DNA from: an uncultured Clostridia bacterium
GTDB lineage: Bacteria > Bacillota > Clostridia > Christensenellales > Borkfalkiaceae
Direction of reading: 5' to 3'
DNA: 9,591 nt
Assembly: GCA_937920115.1 (NCBI GenBank)
Contig: CALGVF010000056.1
Span: forward strand, 1-9,591
The translations under genes were made by a program, and so were the position numbers. Of this stretch, positions 1-5,670 are shown piece after piece (within the stretch, counting starts at the first letter, position 1; each line of letters begins with the position of its first letter). The notes below the pieces were generated by a model, which ran no database searches, was not told the DNA's origin, and saw only the letters and a list, made by a program, of their open reading frames with translations.

Positions 1-56
1 GCTTTGCGACATTTCCTCCGCTTCAACGGAGGAATTTACCCCCGAAGGTGGAAGCG
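1..56. repeat. Dispersed intergenic repeat, copy A (cut by left edge)
   Basis: This stretch matches 4365-4420 at 55 of 56 positions; the only difference is T49 versus A4413. It contains an 8-bp hairpin, TTCCTCCG (13-20) with CGGAGGAA (27-34), around a six-base loop. The first ten bases are the right part of the GTCGC-TTT-GCGAC mini-hairpin that is complete at 109-121 and 4362-4374, so the element extends past the window edge. It has no coding character. It is probably a member of a multi-copy non-coding family; what it does is unknown. Confidence 0.8.
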
Positions 57-100
57 TTCTCTGACGTTTTCAAAATTACATTTCGTCAAGCCACTCCAAA

Positions 101-125
101 CCTCTTTTGTCGCTTTGCGACATTT
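101..125. repeat. 25-bp repeat with GTCGC-TTT-GCGAC mini-hairpin
   Basis: These 25 bases are identical to 4354-4378. The core is a 5-bp stem with a TTT loop (109-121). The bases to the left (81-100) also resemble 4333-4353, with CGTCAAGCCACTCC here against CGTCAATCCACTCT there. The left intergenic region therefore holds two pieces of the same repeat family in a different order from the copy at 4312-4420. It ends about 45 bp before the promoter of the first lipoprotein gene. Confidence 0.75.
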
Positions 126-168
126 TACAACCGTTGTCACAAATTTTACACAAAAAAACAAAAAACTA

Positions 169-198
169 TTGACAGCGGATAAACGGGTGTTGTATAAT
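169..198 (+). promoter_or_regulatory. Sigma-A-type promoter of the first lipoprotein gene
   Basis: The -35 is a perfect TTGACA (169-174) and the -10 a perfect TATAAT (193-198), separated by 18 bp. Two A-tracts separated by one C (A7 at 152-158, A6 at 160-165) lie directly upstream and look like an UP element. Transcription should start near 205, giving a leader of about 43 nt. Both hexamers match consensus, so this should be strong constitutive expression unless a repressor acts. No operator is evident. Confidence 0.85.
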
Positions 199-236
199 GA
201 TTGCAAGGGTTATCATAAAATATATGGTAAAACCTC

Positions 237-243
237 GGGAGGA
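237..243 (+). promoter_or_regulatory. Ribosome binding site that fixes the start at 248
   Basis: GGGAGGA lies four bases before the ATG at 248. The upstream in-frame ATG at 197 falls inside the -10 box and so cannot be on the transcript, and the ATG at 224 has no Shine-Dalgarno sequence. Only the start at 248 places a signal peptide at the N-terminus. Confidence 0.85.
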
Positions 244-247
244 CAAT

Positions 248-1822
248 ATGAAAAAGGCAAAAATCTTAACTGCAACCGCTCTTCTCGCCGCTTTGACGAC
301 TTTATCCGTCGGGTGCGGGGAGAAAAAATTCGATAAGGTATTTACCGGGAGATACAAGACAGAGGGTGACGTTAAAATCGTTACGATTAACGAAAATCTC
401 GATTCTTTAGAGAATCACGGAAGAATTTACGTCGGATTGAAAACGAATAGCGCCGGCAATAAAACGCAGTATTTTTATTCTTCGGACGGCAGATTCAAAT
501 TCAGCCTGACGGATTCTCAATACACGAGTTATTCGTATCAGACGACATATTACGGAATGTACGTTACGAGAACAGACGACGTCGGCTCGAATAGAGTGAC
601 GAAATATACTTATTACGACAATAATCTGAACGTTCTTGTAAGTGAGTCGGAGTATTTATCGACAATAGCGAAAACGGAAGATTTTATTTTCATAAACAAC
701 GAATTCTATCAGTTGGACAACGACGGTGAAATTAAAACCGAAACGAAAAAAGACGCGAGACTCGCTTTGAAGTACAAGAAAGATGTTGCGTATAAAGTTG
801 AGAAATTCAACGATAAATATTATCAACTCGGTTCGCCTGAGGTTTTTGTCTACAATGACAATCTCGAACTCGTCGCGTCGTATACCGCTCCGTCTTACAT
901 AGAAGACGACAATGTATCGTCGGTGGTTTTACCCGACGGAAACGTTTTGATTCAGGCAATGGAACAGGTTTCCACATATGAGAAAAAATACGATTTCGAA
1001 CTTTCGTGTGCAAAGTTTAAGTTGTATACTTCATTGCTTAACGTTAAGAAAAACACCGTTAAGGAGATTAAAGCGGATTACCTCCTTATCGACGAAATGT
1101 GGTATTTGGACGGATATGACGGCGTGAATTTCAAGTCGAGGGGCTGGAATCCCGATCTCAAAGCGGTTTACTCGGTAAGTCCTATTAAAGATAAGAGGGT
1201 TTCCATAGACGACGAGAGAACCGAGTTTGTTACGTTAAGCAATAACGGAAAAATTAAATCACGCATAGAAAAACAACTTGTCGGACAAAGCAGTATTCCG
1301 AGGATTGTTGCGGAAAACCGCTATGTTTGTGCGGACGTTTCGGGGGTGTATTACCTCCTCGATCAGAACGGTAAAGTGTTGACTCGTCTCGATTCCGAAT
1401 ATCTGTGGGGCAACGGCTGCTACGCAGTAAACAGAGGGGCTGACCTTGCCGTTTACGACTTTGACGCAAATCTCGTCAAAACGTATTCCGCAAAATCGAA
1501 CCCGACGAAGGTTTCGCTCGGCAGCGAGGTTTGTGCGATAAAATATACCGACAACGATAACGTTAGAGCAGACGTTTATAAAAACGGCGCGATTATTAAA
1601 ACGTATACGCTCAATAAAAGCGGAGATATTCAGCCGTTTGTCAATGATTCCGTATACCGAATCGCTCAGAATTTCGGCAACGGACTTAAAAACGAGTACT
1701 ACGACATGAAGGGTAACCTTATTGCGAGAGAGACCGACGACGTATCGATATCCGTTTACGACAACATACTCGAAAGAAGGACCAAGAATTCTAAGGAATA
1801 TATAGTAATTGTCGAAGCGTAA
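248..1822 (+). CDS. Predicted lipoprotein, 524 aa, with repeated beta-strand-like segments; function unknown
   Basis: I do not recognise this family. The N-terminus is a lipoprotein signal: two lysines, a hydrophobic stretch (residues 5-21), then a loose lipobox ending at Cys23 (LSVGC). The protein should be exported and lipid-anchored on the outer face of the membrane. The mature part is rich in Tyr, Asp, Asn and Lys. Six segments of similar pattern (hydrophobic/aromatic, then D or N, a short polar turn with N or G, then hydrophobic residues) occur near 120-136, 199-212, 367-385, 400-413, 441-454 and 482-495. Examples are LLDQNGKVL, VYDFDANLV and YYDMKGNLI. This recalls beta-propeller or WG-type repeats, which is an inference from pattern only. 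No catalytic motif, C-terminal anchor or membrane helix is seen. The gene has its own promoter and terminator, so it is monocistronic. The next gene downstream also encodes a lipoprotein but is not obviously homologous. Confidence 0.85.
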   Translation: MKKAKILTATALLAALTTLSVGCGEKKFDKVFTGRYKTEGDVKIVTINENLDSLENHGRIYVGLKTNSAGNKTQYFYSSDGRFKFSLTDSQYTSYSYQTTYYGMYVTRTDDVGSNRVTKYTYYDNNLNVLVSESEYLSTIAKTEDFIFINNEFYQLDNDGEIKTETKKDARLALKYKKDVAYKVEKFNDKYYQLGSPEVFVYNDNLELVASYTAPSYIEDDNVSSVVLPDGNVLIQAMEQVSTYEKKYDFELSCAKFKLYTSLLNVKKNTVKEIKADYLLIDEMWYLDGYDGVNFKSRGWNPDLKAVYSVSPIKDKRVSIDDERTEFVTLSNNGKIKSRIEKQLVGQSSIPRIVAENRYVCADVSGVYYLLDQNGKVLTRLDSEYLWGNGCYAVNRGADLAVYDFDANLVKTYSAKSNPTKVSLGSEVCAIKYTDNDNVRADVYKNGAIIKTYTLNKSGDIQPFVNDSVYRIAQNFGNGLKNEYYDMKGNLIARETDDVSISVYDNILERRTKNSKEYIVIVEA

Positions 1823-1854
1823 TTATAAGTATAGTCAAGTATAATAAAATTTAT

Positions 1855-1894
1855 CGACGGCAGGTTGCGAAAGCAACCTGCCGTCGGCTTTTTT
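1855..1894 (+). terminator. Strong intrinsic terminator after the first lipoprotein gene
   Basis: A perfect 14-bp GC-rich stem (1855-1868 with 1873-1886) is closed by a GAAA tetraloop and followed by GC and six T (1889-1894). It lies 32 bp after the stop codon and separates this transcription unit from the next one. Confidence 0.95.
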
Positions 1895-1963
1895 GATTCT
1901 GCTGAAAGATAAAAACGCAAAAAAACGAAAACGGAGAAATTTAGGAAAATTATTGATAAAATG

Positions 1964-1991
1964 TTGACAAATTCGGGGGGGGGGGTATAAT
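1964..1991 (+). promoter_or_regulatory. Promoter with an 11-G spacer tract, upstream of the InlB-repeat lipoprotein
   Basis: Perfect TTGACA (1964-1969) and perfect TATAAT (1986-1991) are 16 bp apart. Bases 1975-1985 of the spacer are eleven consecutive G that abut the -10 box. The spacer is one base below the usual 17-bp optimum, so gain or loss of a G by replication slippage should change promoter strength. Poly-G or poly-C tracts in promoter spacers are a known phase-variation mechanism, as in porA of Neisseria meningitidis. Transcription should start near 1998. That the tract varies here is inferred. The G count could also carry a sequencing or assembly error. Confidence 0.85.
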
Positions 1992-2018
1992 TACTTGGCT
2001 ACAAAAAATGTAAGCGTT

Positions 2019-2039
2019 GTCGAGCGATAATCGCCCGAC
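2019..2039 (+). promoter_or_regulatory. Leader hairpin just before the ribosome binding site
   Basis: GTCGAGCGA (2019-2027) pairs with TCGCCCGAC (2031-2039) around a TAA loop: eight pairs and one A-C mismatch. It ends six bases before the AGGAG (2045-2049) of the gene at 2055 and lies within the roughly 57-nt leader. It could protect the mRNA 5' region or affect ribosome access. It is too small to call a riboswitch. Confidence 0.45.
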
Positions 2040-2054
2040 GAAAAAGGAGAAAGT

Positions 2055-4154
2055 ATGAAAAAGAAATTATTGCTTTTGCTGTGCGTGGTATTAGCGACCG
2101 TTTCTATGCTCGCAGCGGTCGGTTGTAAGAAAACCGAACCCGACTATAACGGCGGAGAAATGATTAACGGTCAGATGTATAGGTACGGCTACACTTTTGT
2201 CGGTTGGGGAAACAAGGACGGAGGTATCAATAACAGTCTGACCGAGCCTAAGGGTAAATATTATATAGCGATGTGGTCGCCGAAACAGTTTGACCTCAAA
2301 TTTACATATGAAGGTGAGGATTCGGGGGAGCATTTCGACGAGAGATATGTGAAATTTGGCGAAGAATACGATTTAAGCGATAAATTGTCGCAAGGGTACA
2401 CTTGCGATGGTGTGGAAATAGGTGGCGAAGTTTATCCTTTGAGCGGCGTGTGGGAATATGACCTTTCGGACAAAGCAATAAATTCCCCTTCGGGAAAAGA
2501 CAATAGATATTTTACATACGTTCTCGACGCGACTATGTACAATGTTACCGCTATCGAGTGCAAAATAACCTATCATCTGAACGGTGGAGAATTTACGGAA
2601 GGAACGCCCGTCGATACGTTTTCTGCTGTTTATAACGAAGAGCATTTTTATTGGCTTAGTTTTGTGGATATATACAAAAAGGGGTGTCAACTTAAATGTT
2701 GGTCTTATAACGAAGAGGGTACGGACGAGTGTTATTACGCTCATCCGGACAGGTATGAAGATATCGATATTTATGCAATTTTCGAGAAAGGCGAATATGA
2801 GTTTTCAATAAGAGACGAGGACGGTCAATACACTAACTACAAATTGAGTTACGGAGAAGATTACTCTTTCCCCGTCTTACAAAAAGATTATCGCGGTAGG
2901 GACTTTGTCGGTTATTATGTGCCAAGCCGTAAATATGAAGGTAAAATGTTCGGCGATGAAATTATCCCCGCAGAGGGAAAGTTTTATGTGGAAATTTCTC
3001 CCGCAACGACTGTAGAACCCTATTTCGGTTATCGATTTATATATAATCTCGATGGCGGAACGAACGACGTAGATAATCCTGTCGGTCGCTATGGGCTGTT
3101 TAACAACGAAGCAACGCTGAAACCCGCGACCAAAGAAAATATGACTTTCGAGGGTTGGTATTTCGACGCGGCGTTTACAAAAGCGGTGACTAAGATTACC
3201 GCGGACGATATAGAAAACGGCGACTTCAACCTGTACGCTAAATTCTCGGGCAAAAAGGTTACGGCTACGCTCGATTTTGACGGTGGCAAGTGCGAAGCGT
3301 TTGAGAAGAAAACCGTTACTTACCACTATAACGCCCCCGGAACTTCTGCAAAAACTCAGACCGTAGAGGTTGAAACGGGCAAGGCTCTTCAATTCTACTA
3401 TCCTTCCGTTGAAAAAGGCAACGATTATGCGTTCAAGGGTTGGTATAAAGATAAGGTTTGTACTGAACCGTACAACTACGACGAACCGATTACGGCTTCG
3501 TTCGACCTGTACGCGGGGTTCGTTAAACTTCCCTCGTTCTCGACCTCTTTGCAGTCTTACGGTACAAAGTATACGATAAATCCGTATGATTATTCTGTTG
3601 TGAACGGCGTGATTCTTTCGCAAAGAACCATTTCGAGCAGTTCGTCGGGACATCCTACGTGCTTATGCTTCACTGCGGAATACGACGGCGATTACAAGAT
3701 TTACTATCGCGGATACGATACGACGGCGAGCGCTCGTCTGAACATTATCAACGTTACTCAGGATAACAGAAGTTACGACGTACAGCATGTTTACGAGAAG
3801 GCTGATACGACCGAACATAGCGTTACAATCGACGCGAAAAAGGGCGATTTCATTGTTATCGAGTTTGAAAGAAAGTTGACGACGAATAAAGATGGCGACA
3901 CCGCAAAATTTAACTTCTGGTTCGAGGGCAACTTCACGAAACCCGAATCGACGGCGATTGCGACAGAAGGCGCGGCTGTAATGTTGGAATACGGTAAACC
4001 CGTTAATATTCCGTCGCCCGTCAAGGAAGGGTATACGTTCGTTGGTTGGCAGAAAGCGGACGGAACTATGCTCGACCCCGAAGCGAATTGGGATATTCTC
4101 GAAGACACCACGTTAAAGGCGATTTACAAACCGAACGACGAAGAATCGGAGTAA
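2055..4154 (+). CDS. InlB B-repeat (Flg_new/Listeria-Bacteroides repeat) lipoprotein, 699 aa
   Basis: This is a predicted lipid-anchored surface protein. The signal peptide has three lysines, a long Leu/Val core and a loose lipobox ending at Cys24. AGGAG (2045-2049) sits five bases before the ATG. The mature protein is mostly InlB-type B-repeats. Their signatures are hydrophobic-x-x-(N/D)GG at the start, G-x-x-F-x-G-W in the middle and YA-x-F or similar at the end. A partial repeat (about 42-76, GYTFVGW at 45-51) follows the anchor. Longer repeats lie at about 168-244 (YHLNGG), 326-397 (YNLDGG, FEGWYFD) and 402-491 (LDFDGG, FKGWYKD). A last half-repeat is at about 646-693 (GYTFVGW). Between repeats, residues 493-627 form a Ser/Tyr/Thr-rich segment with a YDGDYKIYY motif that looks like a beta-sandwich, perhaps a binding domain; this is inference. 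There is no LPXTG anchor. Such proteins are usually linked to surface adhesion or ligand binding, but the partner here is unknown. Expression may be phase-variable through the G11 tract in its promoter. Confidence 0.9.
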   Translation: MKKKLLLLLCVVLATVSMLAAVGCKKTEPDYNGGEMINGQMYRYGYTFVGWGNKDGGINNSLTEPKGKYYIAMWSPKQFDLKFTYEGEDSGEHFDERYVKFGEEYDLSDKLSQGYTCDGVEIGGEVYPLSGVWEYDLSDKAINSPSGKDNRYFTYVLDATMYNVTAIECKITYHLNGGEFTEGTPVDTFSAVYNEEHFYWLSFVDIYKKGCQLKCWSYNEEGTDECYYAHPDRYEDIDIYAIFEKGEYEFSIRDEDGQYTNYKLSYGEDYSFPVLQKDYRGRDFVGYYVPSRKYEGKMFGDEIIPAEGKFYVEISPATTVEPYFGYRFIYNLDGGTNDVDNPVGRYGLFNNEATLKPATKENMTFEGWYFDAAFTKAVTKITADDIENGDFNLYAKFSGKKVTATLDFDGGKCEAFEKKTVTYHYNAPGTSAKTQTVEVETGKALQFYYPSVEKGNDYAFKGWYKDKVCTEPYNYDEPITASFDLYAGFVKLPSFSTSLQSYGTKYTINPYDYSVVNGVILSQRTISSSSSGHPTCLCFTAEYDGDYKIYYRGYDTTASARLNIINVTQDNRSYDVQHVYEKADTTEHSVTIDAKKGDFIVIEFERKLTTNKDGDTAKFNFWFEGNFTKPESTAIATEGAAVMLEYGKPVNIPSPVKEGYTFVGWQKADGTMLDPEANWDILEDTTLKAIYKPNDEESE

Positions 4155-4214
4155 GAAGTTTTAAGGCGACAAAAGGCATATAAACCAAAAAGAAGTTTAT
4201 AAAAATAAAAACAT

Positions 4215-4255
4215 CGGCGGCGACTGTAATTTACAGTCGCCGCCGTTATCGTTTT
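4215..4255 (+). terminator. Intrinsic terminator after the InlB-repeat gene
   Basis: A nearly perfect palindrome (4215-4229 with 4231-4245, about 13 usable pairs, loop of A/T) is rich in CGGCGG/CCGCCG. It is followed by TTATCGTTTT, a weak T-tract. An A-rich run (4199-4211) precedes it, so on the - strand the same stem is followed by a U-rich tail and it may work in both directions. It lies 60 bp after the stop codon. Confidence 0.8.
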
Positions 4256-4311
4256 GGAACGGTATAAATAAAGCGAACGGGAAAACCTGCCGTCGTTTTG
4301 TTTTTATCCCC

Positions 4312-4420
4312 TGTCGTCTTGACTTCCATTCCATTCCGTCAATCCACTCTCTGCCTCTTTTGTCGCTTTGCGACATTTCCTCCGCTTCAACGGAGGAATT
4401 TACCCCCGAAGGAGGAAGCG
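4312..4420. repeat. Dispersed intergenic repeat, copy B (complete core)
   Basis: The region contains the 25-bp block shared with 101-125 and the 56-bp block shared with 1-56, here fused in one run (4354-4420). The start, CGTCTTGACTTCCAT (4315-4329), is matched at 14 of 15 bases by 9577-9591 at the right edge. Inside are the GTCGC-TTT-GCGAC hairpin (4362-4374) and the CCTCCG/CGGAGG hairpin (about 4377-4398). A short - strand reading frame crosses it, but its sequence is explained by the repeat, so I do not call a gene. Mobility is possible, but no terminal inverted repeats or target duplication are visible. Confidence 0.75.
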
Positions 4421-4426
4421 AGTTGA

Positions 4427-4486
4427 GTGATAGTTTGCTTCGCAAAGTGATATTTGCTTGCAGCAGGTGATATTTTCTGCGAAAGT
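4427..4486. repeat. Three tandem 20-bp units (GTGATA...), each with a triloop hairpin
   Basis: GTGATA starts at 4427, 4447 and 4467, exactly 20 bp apart. Each unit holds a small perfect hairpin with a three-base loop but a different stem: TTTGC-TTC-GCAAA (4434-4446), TGCT-TGC-AGCA (4455-4465) and TTTC-TGC-GAAA (4474-4484). A decayed fourth unit may follow (about 4487-4503). Stems differ while pairing is kept, which suggests selection or a copying mechanism acting on structure. There are no unique spacers, so it is not a CRISPR array. Confidence 0.7.
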
Positions 4487-4502
4487 TGTATTTGTTTTAC
4501 AG

Positions 4503-4530
4503 CCGTAGGGGACGACGCCTCGGCGTCCCG
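4503..4530. repeat. REP-like GC-rich hairpin
   Basis: GGGACG (4509-4514) pairs with CGTCCC (4524-4529). An alternative nested pairing is GACGC (4514-4518) with GCGTC (4523-4527). The preceding CCGTAGGG resembles the GTAGGGG-type hairpin repeats scattered between genes in many Clostridia. That comparison is from memory and cannot be verified from one copy. It lies in the tail-to-tail gap between the two convergent transcription units. Confidence 0.45.
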
Positions 4531-4575
4531 AAAAACGAAAGATTTTTTGCTTTGCAAAGTTATAACTTATCAATT

Positions 4576-4601
4576 AAAAAGAGTTGCGTTTCGCAACTCT
4601 T
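4576..4601 (-). terminator. Intrinsic terminator of the dehydratase operon
   Basis: Read on the - strand, a 10-bp stem (4601-4592 with 4588-4579, core GAGTTGCG/CGCAACTC) with an AAA loop runs into TTTTT. It lies about 70 bp after the stop codon of the pduO-like gene (4672). The T-run exists only on the - strand, so it serves the right-hand operon and not the convergent lipoprotein gene. Confidence 0.88.
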
Positions 4602-4618
4602 AAAATTTCAATATATAC

Positions 4619-4635
4619 GCCTATAAGTCGATTAT
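4619..4635. repeat. 17-bp repeat in the operon 3' region, copy 1
   Basis: GCCTATAAGTCGATTAT is identical to 9412-9428. This copy lies between the operon's last stop codon and its terminator. The other copy also lies just before a minus-strand terminator in the direction of transcription. An exact 17-mer pair is very unlikely by chance in 9.6 kb. Confidence 0.7.
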
Positions 4636-4671
4636 TGGACTATTTTTCTTATAATCAAACGGTATAAACCT

Positions 4672-5670
4672 TTATAAACTTTTGAAAATTTCCGCTCCGA
4701 AACGGGCAAGCGAATCGTCTTCTTCGCCTGTGCCGCCGCTTACTCCTAAACCGCCGAGCAGTATTCCGTTTTTGTAAAGCGGTACGCCCCCGCCTATCGT
4801 CATTACTTTGTCGAGGTTCTGTAAACCGTAGAAAGTCTGACCCGATTTCACGAGTTCGTTAAGCCTTAAAGTCGGCATTTTTAACGCTACCGCCGTGTAC
4901 GCCTTTTTCACCGCTACGTCGAAACTGACTAAAAACGCCCCGTCCATAACGTGTACCGCTATCGGGTTTCCTTGTTCGTTGCATATGCAGATTACCGCTT
5001 TTTTGCCCCGATTTTTACTCTCTTCTTCAACTTTTTCTATGATTTTTTTCGCCGTTTCGAGCGGTAAAACCCTTTGTTCCATAATTCTTTTTACTACCTC
5101 GGCTACTATTCCGCTTTCCGTCGGCTCGGAAGTTTTTTCGCCCGTCCCGTCGGAAGTCTCAATCGCTGCCGCAGCCGTAGTCGCGTTGTTTCCCTCGCCG
5201 TCGAGCCTTATCGTAAGCGAACGCAGATAGTCGGACAGTCTGTTGAGGTATTTTATCGTATCTTTCGACACGGCAAACCTCTCGTTCGTCCTCACCGCCT
5301 CGCGTTCGGCTCGCCTTGCGACTGCTCTCGCAACGTTTGCCTTGCAGGCAATTTCCGTTTTCGGTGCGTAGTCGCCTTTGCCGACTTGGCTTATCCGTTC
5401 TTCGAGGTGCGAAACGTCGTTTTGAGTAGCCGAAAAGGAAGCGTTCCGAGGGGAATATACCCCGTCCGAAATACGCTTCAAAGTTCCGAGAATTTTGTCC
5501 GTTTCGAGCGTTAAATCGCCGCCGAGAGCCGATTTATAAGAATAAATAGCCGCCGACAGTTCGTCCAACGCCCCTAAAAACGCAAATCTCGGGTCGCTTT
5601 TGGATATTTTCAGTTCCGAAGAAAGGGTGGACTTTCCGTCGTCGCCTTTCCCGACTTTTTCGTTTATCAT
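4672..5670 (-). CDS. pduO: PduO-like protein: cobalamin adenosyltransferase-type domain fused to GlcG/HbpS-type domain, 332 aa
   Basis: The length (332 aa) and two-domain order match PduO of propanediol-utilisation operons (about 336 aa). Residues 1-155 resemble the PduO/MMAB ATP:cob(I)alamin adenosyltransferase fold: GALDEL (33-38), ARRAER (118-123) and YLNRLSD (141-147) are the family's conserved helices. However, the N-terminal phosphate loop, normally like TRTGDxGxTxL, reads KVGKGDDGKSTL here, and the usual LPGG stretch before the ARRAER helix is missing. ATP binding may therefore be weak or lost. A Thr/Ala/Glu-rich linker (about 157-187) leads to a GlcG/HbpS (DUF336) domain (about 190-330) with DGAFLVSFDVAVKKAYTA (243-260) and IGGGVPLYKNGILLGGLGVS (292-311), both typical. 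Such C-terminal domains have been reported to bind haem or corrinoid. The start overlaps the activase stop by 4 bp (ATGA), so translation is coupled. Its role beside a B12-independent enzyme is unclear. It should be cytoplasmic. Confidence 0.88.
   Translation of the reverse strand: MINEKVGKGDDGKSTLSSELKISKSDPRFAFLGALDELSAAIYSYKSALGGDLTLETDKILGTLKRISDGVYSPRNASFSATQNDVSHLEERISQVGKGDYAPKTEIACKANVARAVARRAEREAVRTNERFAVSKDTIKYLNRLSDYLRSLTIRLDGEGNNATTAAAAIETSDGTGEKTSEPTESGIVAEVVKRIMEQRVLPLETAKKIIEKVEEESKNRGKKAVICICNEQGNPIAVHVMDGAFLVSFDVAVKKAYTAVALKMPTLRLNELVKSGQTFYGLQNLDKVMTIGGGVPLYKNGILLGGLGVSGGTGEEDDSLARFGAEIFKSL

Noticed and set aside
197..247. Longer N-terminus for the first lipoprotein, starting at 197 or 224
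   Set aside because: The 197 ATG lies inside the -10 box, so it is upstream of the transcript. 224 has no ribosome binding site, and either start would bury the signal peptide.
2877..3653. 258-aa antisense frame inside the InlB-repeat gene
   Set aside because: It is a shadow of the + strand gene. Its composition is Arg-rich, typical of an antisense frame, and it has no promoter or ribosome binding site.
4197..4445. 82-aa - strand frame between the convergent genes
   Set aside because: It spans the terminator palindrome and the dispersed repeat, and its translation is fully explained by repeat sequence.
4427..4486. CRISPR array
   Set aside because: The units are contiguous 20-bp repeats without spacers, and no cas gene is present.
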